Of a DNA stretch of 64,000 nt, positions 11,384 to 23,955 are shown one piece after another (within the stretch, counting starts at the first letter, position 1; each line of letters begins with the position of its first letter). The notes beneath the pieces are model-generated. The model did no database searches. It had not been told where the DNA came from and saw only the letters and a list, made by a program, of their open reading frames with translations. Location: NCBI GenBank assembly GCA_003988855.1, contig QYAI01000020.1, positions 186,001 to 250,000 on the forward strand. Reading direction: 5' to 3'. Both the position numbers and the translations under genes were made by a program. Source of the DNA: Arachnopeziza araneosa (Eukaryota; Ascomycota; Leotiomycetes; Helotiales; Arachnopezizaceae).

Positions 11384-12281
11384 CGTTGTTGAAGTTGGAG
11401 ATCTCTTGGGAATCGGATCGTCGAGCGAGGGTGGGTTTGAGGCCCTGATGCCCTGCGCGACGATACAAGCCCTATGAAGCTACCATTCGTCCTCTTGAGC
11501 TCTCAGCTCTCGCTTCTTGTTGCTTGTATTCAAGAGCTTGCACTCTCCCGGGCGCGCGAAATGAGTATAGTGATGTCGCGAAATAGTGGGCGAAAGTGTC
11601 GCAAGTCACAAATATGATGTAGCTAGACGCAAGATTCGGACAGGGTTGGTCGAAATGAAATCGTGGTAGAAGTACACTTTTAAGAGTTGCGCAGAGTGAT
11701 AATGCGCAAACGTGGAGTGGATTTGTAAGTTTGCAGAGAGATTTGAATTCAGCATAGGAGGTCAGGTTCAAAAGTGACAGGCAGACGGGAGACTCGCGAT
11801 GCCTGCCCAGCAAGGGCCGCCGACGACAGTTGAGGGTTGCTTTCGATATTGAAATACTTTACAGCGATCACGAATACATCGAATTTTCCACAGGCTTTCG
11901 AATGTTGTACAAATCTGGGAGGAAGCAACTTCACCTTCGTTGTAAATGAAACCAGCCTCGCGTGAAAATCGCTGTCCAGATCTGCGTCACGTGGTTATTC
12001 ATTGCGACTCTCAGCCTTCCAAGGCATGTCGAGGCAATTCAACTTCACTACTCTCCTGATCAATCTGAAGATTGGCAGGTATGATTATCTGTTTGAAAGG
12101 CTTTTTATTCCCGAGTTGCCAAACTCTAACAGGAGCAGAGTCTATGGTACATCCAAACTCAGTTGTTTTCTCCTCTAACGCCATGCAGAATATCCTCAAG
12201 TATACACCAAACACAAGCCAAATGAAGCACTTTCAATTTGGCAAGCCGTTTTTTATCCCCAATCCATACAGTGACTTCCCG
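11384..12281. other. Intergenic region upstream of TAF2
   Basis: 898 bases between the TAF2 start and the SAS4-gene stop. They should carry the TAF2 promoter and the SAS4 3' untranslated region. Short open frames on both strands lack recognisable content. No RNA gene seen. Confidence 0.5.
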
Positions 12282-13864
12282 CTAACTTTTGGAAATGCGC
12301 CTATCTCTCCTCTTCCCCCTCGCTCGCGCCTTTAAAGTCTTCTCATCAATAAACTCTTCGGGAAGCTCAAAATCGGCGTCGTCTACCTCTGGTACAGGAT
12401 GACCTAATGCAGCAATACTTCTATTACTTCTTCGACTATTTCCCAGAGCTGCTGCTCGTAGGTGACGTTTCGAAAAGAAAGATTTAACATCTTTCTCGTG
12501 TTCGACCGGTCCCGGAGGATCGACCTTAGGCTTCCTTCCTCCACGAGAAAAAGGAGCCGAGCGTGCTATTGCTTCCTCGTGAAGTTGCCTGGCAGCAGAG
12601 GCATCGACATCGCTATAGTCTGGAGGATCACCATCACTGATTTCGGAGGCTGCATCTTCGTTCTGCTCACGCTCATCCTCCTCGACTTCCTCCATCTCTT
12701 CATCCTCGTCCTCTTCCAGCTCAGCCTCAGCTTGAGCAGCCTCTTTTTCTTGTTTCCTCTTCTTTTCTTCTTCCTTCCATATTCTAAACTTCTCAATAAT
12801 CGTCTCACACCCACGAAGGAAATGTTCGCGTGCCGGTTCGTACTCCTTTTTTTTACTGTCTGTAATTCCACTAACGCCCATCAATTTTAACCATTCAGGG
12901 CCTTGTAGGCCCTCGAGCAACCGAATGACTTGATCTTTTTCATGTTGTGCTCTGCCTCTATCCGTATTCCTGATTGTCTTCTCTGCTCTCTCCGGTTTTT
13001 TGTGAATCATCTCGAAATACTCATCTGATAACGGATCCTTCCCATCACCTTCATCCTTACAATTTCGGTCCAGAAAGACGAAATCAACTCTTTGTGCATC
13101 GTTTAGTTTGTGGAATAGCGAGTCAGGAAATTCTTGGAGTGAATATTCGTCGTGGTGTTTGGGAGCGGGGTGTTTTGAGGATGGCTTGGCGGTATCGACA
13201 ATAACAATCGGTGTGTCGAAATTCAAAATATCTAGAACCTCGAATCAATACTCCTCAATCCGATTTGCATTAAAAACCTACGTTCTTCCCTGGGCTCATT
13301 CCCAATGACCTCATCGTACTCTGGAAAATACGCGGACAATTCACTCTTGAACCTCGTGCCTTCTTGACTCCTCAATTTCCGCTTCTCCTCCTTTAGCAGC
13401 TTGCCAGTATCTAAGCCTGGCCCTATGACAGGTTTCAGCCTATCCAATTCATGTTTGATCCCATTCACAACTTTATCGTGGTGCTTCGTGGGTTTCTTCG
13501 CAGGAACAGGTAATGCTGGTGATTGCGTAGCTTTCGTGATGATCTGTTTCGGTTTGGGTACGACAGGCTGCTGATGTTTGGGTTCCGAAATCGCGTCCGA
13601 CTTCAGGACGAGGGACCTGGTTAATGCCTTCGTGGGCCGATTCGTGGTAGAAATTTCTATTGCAATCTTTGCTCTTTTCCTTTGAATAACATCATCTTCT
13701 CTATCTTCGCGAGGTCGTTTCTTCCGACCGATATTCGGTGGTTGCATGCGACCGATATTGAGATCATTGTTGCCTGGGAGGATCGCGATATTTCTTTTTG
13801 AGCGTGTTGTGAGGCCTTCAGCTTTTCTGGAGGAGGAGCGGGTGAGTGTAGAAGCCATGAGCAT
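12282..13864 (-). CDS. SAS4-domain chromatin protein (something about silencing protein 4)
   Basis: Spliced as complement(12282-13231, 13282-13864), 510 residues; the 50-base intron joins EPREE to HILNFDTP. Residues about 225-330 contain the SAS4 domain (LFHKLNDAQRVDFVFLD, then helices with GPEWLKLMGVSGI and EHFLRGCETIIEKFRIW). In yeast, Sas4 is a subunit of the SAS-I H4K16 acetyltransferase; the filamentous-fungal relatives are probably nuclear acetyltransferase partners. The N-terminus is basic and disordered with a possible nuclear signal (KKRPREDRED, QRKRAK). A long acidic run (Glu/Asp) lies at about residues 350-380, and the tail is basic (ARGKRRDRR). Start: ATG at 13864, with a second in-frame ATG two codons later. 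Confidence 0.85.
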
Positions 13865-14436
13865 AGCTCATATTTCTGCAATTGGAAATAGAATTAATTC
13901 ACGAGAAGTTGTGCAATGGAATTGAAATTGAGGTTTCGGTCGCCTTCAAAATGGTGTCCTGTTAGCGATGGATGGCAGGGTCGAATGGCTTGGGGCATGG
14001 ACAATTTCAATTCACGCGCATAATGTCAAATTTGTTATTTGCAAGTGAATTGACTAATGTGCTTTGCTTTCCGATCCTGAGTTATTAAGCTGCAGACTAT
14101 CGTGAAGTTTCCATTTTTCTGCACAATTGTAGATTTTTGTTTGTAGGAGTCACAAGGAGCAGCTCCCCACCAACGACATCATCTCCCATTCGGGTCCGCC
14201 TTCATGTCTTTGACGGGTCACCAATCTACTCACGGCCTTCTTCTCTTCTGCAGTACAAACACTAACTATATATATGTCCCACCCATCAAACATGGAGAAT
14301 AGCTTAGGCTCTCGGTATTTCTAGAGTTTCATTTCATCCTGAGGAAATGCCCATTATACATAAGAATATCTACGATGGGTATCTACGATGGGCATCAATA
14401 TCATACATCATATAAACATATAAACATATCCACACC
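13865..14436. other. Intergenic region between the SAS4 and IQ-motif genes
   Basis: Promoter of the SAS4-domain gene plus the 3' end of the IQ-motif gene. There is a short ATCTACGATGGG duplication near 14370-14392 and AT-rich DNA. Nothing else seen. Confidence 0.5.
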
Positions 14437-16334
14437 TCAGTCAGCTCTCGTTCCTTCAGGAGCAATTGCATTCTCGGGGCCTGTCCCGGGAACCTCTACT
14501 TTTGTAGCATCAATCTTCCTTTCACTCGCATGTTCTGGATCCCTAGGTCTCACCCCCAGCTTCTCCAAAAGCCTTAGGTCTTCCGTACTTTCGTCGTCAT
14601 CGGCTTTCTGCCGAAGTTCCAGCATTCTCTTCTCTCTTTCTACACTTTCTTTTCGATCACGGTCTTCTTCTTCTTTAAGCGCTAACTCCGTTGGCGAGAG
14701 AAGTTTATCTCTTCTGTGTATTAGTTTCTGAACAATCTTTTTGCCCCGTTTTCGTGTCTTGACGTAGGCTTCTAGACCAACGAGAACGGCGAAGGAGCGC
14801 GAGATGGAAACATGAGACATGTCTACGCCTTCTTCTTTTAAAGAATGAGTGAAAGCACGAAAGTTGGAGACTAAATCGTTGTAAGTAAGCGTCTTAGGTA
14901 CGACGAGAGCAGCGCTTTACCTGGAGGTCGATAATGTCCCGACAAAGGACTTAGTTTACTTAAGCGTCCATTCTTGATTTTGATTAAACCTGCCGCACTT
15001 ATCCTGGATCCATGAAGGAAGCTCGAGTGTTGGAAGGCACCGGACTGCTTGATACCAACGTATAATCTAAAGTTTGTGTCCGCTACAAAAATCCATGTAT
15101 TCTTCTTAATTGAACCTCGAAGTAACCTGTTAAAGATTGTAGAGGCTGAGACATGTTTTATTTTCTTGACACCCTTTGCTTTGTCGAACTCAGGAGTAGC
15201 GTATTTGTTAGCTCTGGCCGATTCATGCTCATCTTCATCAGTGTCCGATCCTGAGGAGGAATGGGAATGGTCTTGCAACCCCGTTGCTGCTTCCGCTTCT
15301 GGCGGCCTGTATGCCGGTGTAGGATCTGTGTCTGGAACAATTCCATGTATAGAATCTTTAAACTTCTCAGTTGTATCAATACGGGCTCCATTCTTCGCCC
15401 AGCATAATCTGCCCTCATGGTCAATCTTCACAAGGTAATCTCTTCGTTCCTCCTTACTAAGGTACCGGACTTGCTCTTTATCTAGTCTTTCCCTAGAGCA
15501 ACCTTGACAATCGGTATATCTCCCTTCTCCATAGTCTAGCCAATAGAAGAAATTTTCATGTGTGTCAGCCTTCTTCCATTCTTCGTGATAGACGCGAAGG
15601 TTAGAACCATATCGGTGCTTAACATCAACCATCTCGAGGAAATACTGTAGGTCCATGATCTTCGCTGCTTTCTGTCTTTCCAACTTGGCCTCAAGTCTTT
15701 TCTTCCTAATCTTCTCTCTTTCTTGTGACGAGATGCTTTCATGGTCTGTGAGACTGTCATCAGAGTCACTATCTTCATCGCCGCCAGCTCTTCGGGCGAT
15801 TAGACCGATTCTCTTCCAATTTTCTCTCGCGTGCGATGTTGAAGGTCTAGACAGGTCGCTCCCAGCTCCATCAAAGCTTGGACGACCAATTTCCAGAGAC
15901 TCTCGAGGTCGAGGCTCGGTTGCATGACGATATTGCGCCTCCTTAATTGCTTCTATCCATCTTGAGCCGGCATCGAGTGACATCCCATTCAGTATCCTCC
16001 GTTCTCGGTGCCCACGGTAATTTCGCTGGATAAGCGCGGCAGCACGTTCTCTCTCAGCATCCGACAGTCCTTTACTGTTGGCGTCTTGACTTAACATCTT
16101 CTTGATGTTATCAGTTTCCTTTTGTGACTGCACCCTAGATATCTGTGCAATCACGTCCTGGGTTGGACATACAAGCGAATCAATGTACTCTTGGTGCGAC
16201 TTTACTGACGACACTGAAAGTTTAGAACCGTGACCTTTTGGTTTGAGGGTCTTCTCCAGAGAAGCCGTGGAAGGGGTGCATGGTAGGGCGGGGTTGGTCA
16301 ATGAAACATTTTCGTCGTCAGCCGATGGCATCAT
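14437..16334 (-). CDS. IQ calmodulin-binding-motif protein
   Basis: Spliced as complement(14437-14870, 14921-16334), 615 residues. The 50-base intron 14871-14920 joins SGHYRPP to SNFRAF, making one gene of what otherwise look like two open frames. An IQ motif (ALIQRNYRGHRERR) lies at about residues 99-113. The central conserved part contains FFYWLDYGEG, DCQGCSRERLDKEQVRYLS and LVKIDHEGRLCW, followed by IFVADTNFRLYVGIK and FQHSSFLHG. This arrangement resembles the IQM-type proteins shared by fungi and plants, taken to bind calmodulin; the biochemical role is unknown. The C-terminal tail is a charged coiled-coil-like helix. Ser/Asp-rich linkers are present (EDSDSDD, SGSDTDEDE). Confidence 0.88.
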
Positions 16335-17245
16335 GGTTTTAAAATCTTCAGTTGAACAAATTGTTAAGCTCCCAATTCAAAATGTGCCTACAACCTAATA
16401 TAAGATGCATGCAGGAATCTTGGCAGCGGCGGGGGAGAGGTGCGAAGTGCTACGAGCTGCAACCAGTCCGAAAACTAAAGGTAAGATGTTGTTGACGGTG
16501 ACGTTTTGACGCAAACTTCTTGTTGTCGTGCGAGTTGAAGAAAAAGAGGCAGCTCGAATAACAAATGGCCAAAATGATGACCTAAGTAAAGCTCGTAAGG
16601 AGACCTAAAAGCGCAACATGTAGTGCCAAGTTCAGTCCCGATGCCGACGACTGTGGCTGGGCAGCATGCATATGCAGGCTAATAGCAAGCTGTTGCTTGC
16701 CATTAGATCAAGTTACCGCCGTCGATCACAAAGGATTTTCGACAGCTTAGTGGACTGTCCTTGTTACGTGTACCTGCTTGGATGACGTTTATTAGACCCC
16801 TCAATATGTGGCGTTTTCTGCTGTCGTTGCCTGAAGGTCTTTGATGGCGGAGCCACAATTGAACGAGCCTTGTAGGCCGAGTATTGAAGTGTTATTTTGA
16901 CGACCTCGTAGGTATATTTAGAATCTAAGCAATGCAAGAAATCTAGTGCATTGTTAAGTTCTTGGGATAGGAATTGTAGTGATCGTGATAGGATCTATAG
17001 CTAATAAGTTGAGTAAGGCCGACTTTCACGGCTAGCGAAGTAGTGTTAAATATGTGAAGAACCATTCCATGAACAACCATTTTCTTCTTACAAATTGCGT
17101 CCAGAAGACATTCATAGTAGAGATATTCTTCAAAAAATAGACATGAGCAGCAGCATATTCACTTTCGGACTTAAGTCATGATAACGCTCATATCTCTAAG
17201 TCTTCACAATTTCTCCCTTCTCTCCCATCTCATCCTATCATCTAG
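16335..17245. other. Intergenic region
   Basis: 911 bases between the IQ-motif gene start and the DsbA-like gene stop. No coding frame with recognisable content, no RNA gene, no repeat noted. Confidence 0.5.
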
Positions 17246-18091
17246 TCAAGCAACATTCTTCTCAAGCCACTCTTCCCACTGTTCTTTACTAAAGGAACTT
17301 GATATTCCGTTCTCCACAACCCCATCAAAAACCACGGTCGGAGTTACGTGGACTCCAACTATTATTGAATTAGCATTATGAATGGCTAGAATTGACTAGG
17401 AGACTCCGGAGCTCGAGAGCTGTTTCAAGAGCGTAGACACAAAATATATGCAGAGATGCGACTCCTGAAAAAGCTCTTAAGCTATGGAGCTCTTGCAGGA
17501 AATACTAAAACTGATATGGGAATAAGCCTTACCCAAGCGATTCATCTTTACCAACACCTTTAATTCATTTGTTACTCCATTGCCCGTATTTAAACTTCCA
17601 TCCTCTGCCGGCTTGTCGGATATTTTCAAGAGATCGTACATCTTGGACTCATCAATGCCAACCTTGGCTCCAATGGCAGAAAGACGTTTGTAGGTGGTAT
17701 TCCGAGTCTCGTTGACAACATTGACGTCGTAGAAGGATTTAGCATCATCGTACAAAGCCTGTCGAATTTGAATATTTCTCTTCTAAAGCAGTCAAGTATT
17801 GCATACCTTACTAAATTCCCAGAACTTTCCAGGTTCAAGTTTTAGCACAGCAACACCTGCTTCATGTACCAATGTCGAGCTAGGATGCCACGGCTGAATT
17901 TGTTGTCGGAAGAGAACTTGAACTTTCGTCGAGTATTTTTGCTTTATGAGTGGAAAAACGGAAGCATAAACCGTATTGAACATTTTCTGCGAAAATGGGC
18001 ACACATAATCGAGGTACAATTCTAAAGTGTGGAGTGTTGGCGATGCTGTAGCTGCAAACTTCTGACCAGCGAATCTGGGCGCCAATGCCAT
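17246..18091 (-). CDS. DsbA-like thioredoxin-fold protein
   Basis: Spliced as complement(17246-17358, 17533-17758, 17807-18091), 207 residues. The thioredoxin fold is indicated by LELYLDYVCPFSQKMF near the N-terminus, with CPFS (residues 31-34) in place of CxxC, and by the cis-proline loop HVTPTVVF at about 174-181, followed by the terminal helix (SKEQWEEWLEKNV). A single active-site Cys suggests a glutathione- or monothiol-type chemistry or a GST-kappa/DsbA-like relative rather than a dithiol oxidase. The last intron (17359-17532, 174 bases) is longer than the others; a small extra exon within it cannot be excluded. No signal peptide is obvious, so it is probably cytosolic. Confidence 0.8.
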
Positions 18092-18632
18092 TGTAAATGG
18101 TCAATGGTGTATCGATTTGATGTTGATAGGAGCGGCTGGGCCAAACGGTAGTGAGTTTTGCTTAATATAAGAGTTGTTTTCTCCAGAGAGGATAGGGTTG
18201 TTAAGCAACACAAGAGTAAACACCAGAACGGGTGGTCATGACGTCCCCACCATCGATAAGGCATCATCAATCAGCACGTGACGTGCATGTGGAATAACCT
18301 TCTTTTAGGTTTTCAGATTGATATCGTGTGTAACGAGAGAGATTTTTATGGAAATAATTTAGTTCTAGCTAGGTATTGAGTGAATTTATATGCCGTCAAA
18401 ATTGATAGATCCAAAGCCGAAAATGGAACTTACTTTTTCTCGATATCCATGAAAGAACAAGCGCGTGAAATATAGTTATACGTTTAAATAATAATATTAT
18501 TATATATGTATATATAGAGGCGATATCAGCTCATAAGTGAAGTGCATGCGTCAATCTGGGCCTGTTTATATATTATATATCAAATATCAAATATCCCACC
18601 AACGCCTTATCCAAAGCCAGTATGAAATATCT
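18092..18632. other. Intergenic region with AT-rich microsatellite
   Basis: Contains a TA-rich simple stretch at about 18485-18518. It otherwise carries the DsbA-like gene promoter and the 3' end of the PX gene. Confidence 0.5.
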
Positions 18633-19395
18633 TCATGAGAACAAGAAGTCTTTCAGGACAGGCGAGCCAGCAAATTCGGGGTTAAGTAAAATACAACTAT
18701 CCTTATAAGTAGATGAAGAGGAATAGGATTATCTTCTACGTACTTGAGAAAGTATTGCAGCCCCGCCCTTCTCTTTTCGAGAAACTTTGGGCGGAATTTG
18801 GAGATAATGCTCTTAGGTGGGAGAGACGGCATGGCACCTTCAGAGTAGGGGAATGTTTGTAGCAGTTGGTCGCGGAGCTCGTCAAACTCGGAATATCGTT
18901 TCCGTATGCGCATCGAACCGCCCTACAGTACATCAGCAGAGTCTCAACCCGCAAAGAGATTGAAGGCTAACATTGAGAGTCTCCACGGAAATATTATATA
19001 CTACAAAGGCACCAATTCCTGTCCTTGAGCCATTGACAATAACGAAATCTTCGATTTGCACGCTCTTAGCCCAGCAAGCTTTGTTCTTGCTATCACCCTC
19101 CACCGTATTGTCCTGCAACGTTATTGCACCATCAGGTATGCTCTCAACAGAGATGTTCGAGGTTGAGCGCTGGTGAGATTGGACCCACTGCAGGTGTAAA
19201 GTGGCGTATTATTCCTCTGTTTTCTTCAATATGTTGAATGGGTTTACTTACATACGGGGGTGAAGTAGTTGATGTTGGCGACGTCACTGACAACTTTGAG
19301 GCATCGTCTGCTTCTGGTTTCGTAGTAAGCCCTTCTTTTACGATCCCATTTGTAAATCCATTGCTAGCAAGTTGAGAGGTAGGAGCGGACTCCAT
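18633..19395 (-). CDS. PX-domain endosomal protein, Ypt35-like
   Basis: Spliced as complement(18633-18696, 18744-18922, 18972-19187, 19252-19395), 200 residues; all three introns keep phase. The PX domain occupies most of the protein after residue 80: VQIEDFVIVN, then RKRYSEFDELRDQL (the phosphoinositide-binding Arg-Tyr-Ser-Glu-Phe motif), LPPKSIISKF (proline loop) and RRAGLQYFLN. The last small exon supplies CILLNPEFAGSPVLKDFL, the usual end of fungal Ypt35-type proteins. In yeast, Ypt35 binds PI3P and recruits Vps13 to endosomes and vacuoles; the same role is plausible here. The N-terminal 45 residues are Ser/Thr-rich and disordered; SPPYWVQSHQRS follows. Confidence 0.88.
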
Positions 19396-20431
19396 CCATC
19401 GAGATGGTCTGCGCTCTCCGCGCAGGTGATAAGAATGTTTGTTCGGTTTGATATTGATTGACGATATTTGACGTTGTACTCGTACTGGATACGAAGCTGA
19501 GGGCCGCTAGTAGATCCCTGCTTGAAATAAACTTCCTAGTCTGGCCTGAACAGCTCGAAGACTTGCCGCAAGTCAACAGAACAAAGAATAGCGCTCACCT
19601 AATGCTTGATGCTTTTTCACAAAGCTTTGGTCACGGAAACCAATCGATCAGAAACACTTTCCACAAGGCGGAGAGACATCAAGTGGCGCATTGGCCACTT
19701 TATGACATTGTGGAGATTCATTTGTGCCCCTGTTTTTAAGATTTTTAAGATTTCACCCTTGTCCCTCAAGCATCAGACTGAACTCGGCAAGCTCAGCTCC
19801 TTTTCTTCCCTTCAATATTCTTCTTTTTGATCATTCTTGCCCAACATCAAACCTACAATAGGAAACGAAATGCCACGGGTCCACGTTATGCAAAGTCTCA
19901 ATACGAAGAATAGTGCATTGTTCTAAATATGGGCGCATACACGATCGGTGCTCGGCGTGAATGAGAGTGAGACCTCATCCACCAATTCAATCTAGCTCAG
20001 CCTCCGGTTGGTGGAGGGATACTCTCCAAGCTTGATCGGGTTACTCTCACGCCTCTGATGGCTGGATATGGGGACGTGATGCCAAGGGGGTTGTTGACTT
20101 GGGTCGGTCGGGGCCAGGGTTGATTGCTGTTCTTTAATATAACAAGTTCCTCTCTTCCCATTCTTCCTTCAGGTATATCTTCTTCCTGCTTACTGTCGAA
20201 AGTTCCTGTTTAGTCTTTTATTAATTATCTGCGCTTCTATTGAGAACTTCACTCTCTTGTTCTGAATCAGCTCAAAGGTATGTTACCCCATCAACCCTAT
20301 GCATTGCATTCCCTTGGCCAACACTTACACCCCCCAATGGGATAAGTTTATGTTAGAAGTATAAATGCTAACAAGGTTCAGGACTCCTCGACCTTCCATC
20401 CCTCTCAAACTACCATCTGCCATCCGTCGAA
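19396..20431. other. Divergent intergenic region with a probable 5' UTR intron
   Basis: 1036 bases between the PX gene and the DUF7707-like gene, which are divergent. Near the plus-strand start, 20278-20381 reads as an intron (donor GTATGT, branch GCTAAC at about 20367, acceptor TTCAG) lying wholly in the 5' leader. No other gene seen. Confidence 0.5.
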
Positions 20432-21161
20432 ATGCTTTCCATCAAGACCTCATTGGCTGTCGTAGCCACAGCACTGTTCTCCATTTCAGTCCGTTCTCAG
20501 GCGTCATACTATATCGATCCCAACAGTGTGCCATTGGCCACTCGACGTAAGCCTACCAAATACAGTCAATTGAAGTTAGATAAACCTTGGCTCACATTTT
20601 TAGAATCCTGGTGCCAGTCCCAAATAACTGCATGCCCACTGCTCTGTCTCCAGCTACCTGGAGAGAGCAGCACAACTGATGCAAATGATTGTGATCCTGT
20701 TAGTAGCTCCTATCATGGCATGACAAATCAACTAATGAACACAGACGACTCTTACATACGATTGTGTTTGCGGCAATGGCTTGAGCCCCAATGCTTCCGA
20801 ATTCTCCCAGACACTTCCTTACTTCCTCTGCACAGAATATGGTACCCAGTGCGTGGCTGGCTGCGGAGGCAATACCGACTGCGAATCCGCTTGCAGACAA
20901 GATCACCCTTGCGGAGCCCAAAATCCAACAAGAGTAAACTCTACATCAACCTCTGCGACGCCTTCTACTACAGTTGGTGCTGCTGCTACGACTAATTCCG
21001 CTGGCGTGGTCTACACCGGATTTGGAGGGGCGGCGCCTACAACCACTGCAGCTAGCAGCACGAAGAAGAGCGGAGCTCAGACGGCATTGGATATGGGAAA
21101 GGCGTATGGGTTGGCTGTCGTAGGAGCTGGTATCTTTGCTGGCTTTGCACTTGTTATGTAA
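20432..21161 (+). CDS. Secreted Cys-rich DUF7707-like protein, probably GPI-anchored
   Basis: Spliced as 20432-20546, 20604-20698, 20745-21161, 208 residues. The signal peptide is MLSIKTSLAVVATALFSISVRSQA. The mature domain has spaced cysteines (SWCQSQITACPLLC, DCDP, YDCVCGNG, YFLCTEY, QCVAGCGG, CESACRQDHPCG), the pattern of the fungal DUF7707 family. A Thr/Ser/Ala stalk follows, ending in a hydrophobic C-terminus (GLAVVGAGIFAGFALVM), as in GPI-anchored proteins. It is likely at the cell surface; no biochemical role is known. A 5' UTR intron at 20278-20381 precedes it. Confidence 0.83.
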
Positions 21162-21944
21162 GGTGGGATCGCTTGTTTTTTGAGCATTTTTCTTGGAGCT
21201 TTGCGTCCTGGTGTTGGGCTAGTGGACATTGTTTGAATTTCACATTGTTTGATAGTATATGTAGCATTTCAGCGGTTCTTGCAAGATATAGGGACGAAGA
21301 CGAGGAAGCCTAATATTGGTTCTGGGGACGGAAAGAGAAAGAAAAAAGAGTTTGTTCTTTGAACATCCTGCCCCATCGATACAGCACGCTCACCTCATTT
21401 GATGTGATGGCTCACTTTTTGCAAGCTTTGTTGGTAACTCAATTGTCTGACCAAAAGCACATCCCAATCTTGTCTCCCCCTGACGATCCCTCGGTTTCTA
21501 CTGTATCAATTTACTCGAAACTTCGCAGCATAGATGATCTTAAGCGTTGGTTCTAGCAGCGGTTACTTCAGACAGGAGCTGAGCGTCAAGGATGGTTAAA
21601 TCTGTTTCCGTTCTCTCAGTCGATCAAATTAAAATTTAGGTCGCTTTCACGTGCAAGCAATGACGAAGCGCAAACGAGTAAACCCTGAATAAATCCTCCA
21701 CCATTCGCTACAGATTAAACTTCCCAACGTCGAGCCTCGTCCCCCTTTTTGCATAGCCAAAATGCAGTCTTCTGCATGTAATTAACCTCGAGAATTTCTA
21801 AGAACTATTTTAGAAAGTCGCCGGGGTCGGAGCGTATTCCAACCTATCTTCTCAACAATTCAATCTCTCAATAACCTACTTGCGGTGAAGACGGAGCCGA
21901 AAGCTTCTCTTCTGCCATCTCCTGTCACAACACCGAAGACGCCG
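21162..21944. other. Intergenic region before the phosphotransferase gene
   Basis: 783 bases. From about 21816 to 21944 the frame of the downstream gene is open but contains no usable ATG before 21945. A GTAATT..TTTAG stretch (21776-21814) could be a leader intron. No other gene seen. Confidence 0.45.
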
Positions 21945-23380
21945 ATGGCCCCGAGCAAGAGTATGTCTTCTTTCTCAAGGATCTCAAAACAAGATAGCCG
22001 CTAACTGCCTTCCTACAGAAGAGGCTGCGCATGAGTGCGTATCCGAAGAAGCGCTTGTGCATCTTAAGTCGTACAAATACTCGAGCGTGGACAAGAGTCT
22101 GATTTCGAACTACATACTCAAGCATTATGTATGTTGAGTGGGCAATAAAGATACATCATATGCTGACTGGGACACAGTGGAATGCTTTTGTTGAGTTGCT
22201 GCCATTATGGCTTGCGCCGAACATGGTCACTCTCCTCGGATTCTTCTTCATCCTTGGCAATGTAATATGTCTGGTAATTTTCATGCCGGATCTCGTTGGA
22301 CCTGTTTGTCTCCCTCCTGCAAGCAAAAGGCGTGCGCTGATCTACTAGGGTCCATCATGGCTTTACTACTCTTTCGCATTTGGGCTCTGGATGTACTCCA
22401 CCATGGACAATATTGATGGGAAACAAGCTCGACGGACTGGTACCTCCAGCGGACTCGGTGAGCTATTTGATCATGGTATCGACTCTTTGAACTGCACCCT
22501 TGCCTCTCTCTGCGAAACTGCCGCTATGGGTTTGGGCACCTCGAAAGCTGGAGTTTTCACAGCCTTGATTCCATGTCTACCAATGTTCTTTTCAACCTGG
22601 GAGACATATCATACTCATACGCTGTACTTGGGGATTTTCAATGGACCGACTGAAGGTCTCATCCTGGCTTGCACTCTCATGATCCTTAGTGGTTATTATG
22701 GGCCAGGGATATGGGAGCGAAAGATTACGGATCTAGTGGGACATCACTATTTCTTTGGATACCATGAGTTTTTTGGCCCCTACTCGGTCAGAGATCTCTG
22801 GGTCCCTATCCTCCTGGTCTCGCTATTTGGCGCCCACGTACCATTCTGCGTGGTCAATGTTGTCAAAGCACGAAGGAAGAACAATCTTCCAGTCTTACCG
22901 GTATTCCTAGAATGGACTCCGATGGCTGTGTTCACTCTATCAATTGGCGCCTGGCTGTACTCTCCATACTCGACGCTCATGCCAGATAACCATCTCGTCC
23001 TCTTTTGTCTTACAATGTCATTTGTCTTTGGGCGTATGACCACCAAGATTATTCTGGCCCATCTAACTCGCCAACCATTCCCTTACTGGACCGTTATGTT
23101 AACGCCGTTGATAGGAGGCGCAATACTAGGCAACCTACCAAGATTTGGACTTCCGCAGGTATCAGCGTTCATCGAGCTATGGTACCTGAGGGGTTATTTT
23201 GTATTCGCCGTTATTGTTTACTTTAGATGGGCATTTTTGGTTATCAACAGCATTTGCTCGTACTTGGGGATCAACTGTCTCACGATACCCTACGATAAAC
23301 AAGTTGCGAATAACGAGAAATTAAAGGCCTCCGCTAACGGCGCCGCTAATGGACATAGCAGTGGGAAACGGGTTGATTGA
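21945..23380 (+). CDS. Choline/ethanolamine phosphotransferase (CDP-alcohol phosphatidyltransferase)
   Basis: Spliced as 21945-21960, 22019-22128, 22178-22303, 22349-23380, 427 residues. It transfers phosphocholine or phosphoethanolamine from the CDP form to diacylglycerol (Kennedy pathway, ER membrane). The CDP-alcohol motif D-G-x2-A-R-x8-G-x3-D-x3-D is complete in DGKQARRTGTSSGLGELF then DHGID. The N-terminal LKSYKYSSVDKSLIS and WLAPNMVTLLG are family-typical, and multiple hydrophobic helices follow. A Cpt1/Ept1-type enzyme is clear, but substrate choice cannot be read from the sequence. The start is the least certain part: the frame stays open upstream without an ATG, so an upstream coding exon is possible. 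Confidence 0.9.
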
Positions 23381-23955
23381 AACGCGATGGTTTCACTCAT
23401 GAAGAAAATAATTACAGGGAAAGAACCGAGTATATATGGGCAATTTCACGATGTTTATGATTCTAGGAGGCACATTCTGTTGATAGAGCTCCCTCGTATT
23501 TTTAATAGACCTTGGGTCGCCAGCCAAGGCAGGCTAGAGAGGATACAGGCATCTTGTCGGCGTTGAAGCATGGAGAAGGTATTCCCTTGTTAGATATATG
23601 CGAGCATTTAATCTAGCACGGGATGGTAATCATCCTCTTGATTGTTCTACCAAACTTCTCAACTTGTTGGACGTCCTAGTCTTACTACTATCTGAGGTTC
23701 GGTTAAGCTTCGATCTTCGATCTTCCCGCTTATCCTATCCTTGTGATAATGATACTATTCTTACCCACAGGTCATATCCTGTTCATTTTTCATCGGAACA
23801 TGACAAGCATAATAGATTAGCTTTCAATACATGATGGTAGATCCAGACTATCAAGTGCAAGGTCTTTTTCCACATGTGAGAATGTATATAGTCCTTTGCT
23901 ATTTCTCAATTATTTCTGTCAATTCTACATCATCCTTCCCAAAATCCATGACACG
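23381..23955. other. Intergenic region upstream of pectin methylesterase
   Basis: 575 bases, probably the 3' UTR of the phosphotransferase and the promoter of the pectinase gene. No repeat or RNA noted. Confidence 0.5.

Noticed and set aside
14437..14820. A separate small gene starting MSHVSISRSF
   Set aside because: A 50-base intron joins this frame in phase to the IQ-motif gene, and the joined junction is family-like, so it is the last exon of that gene.
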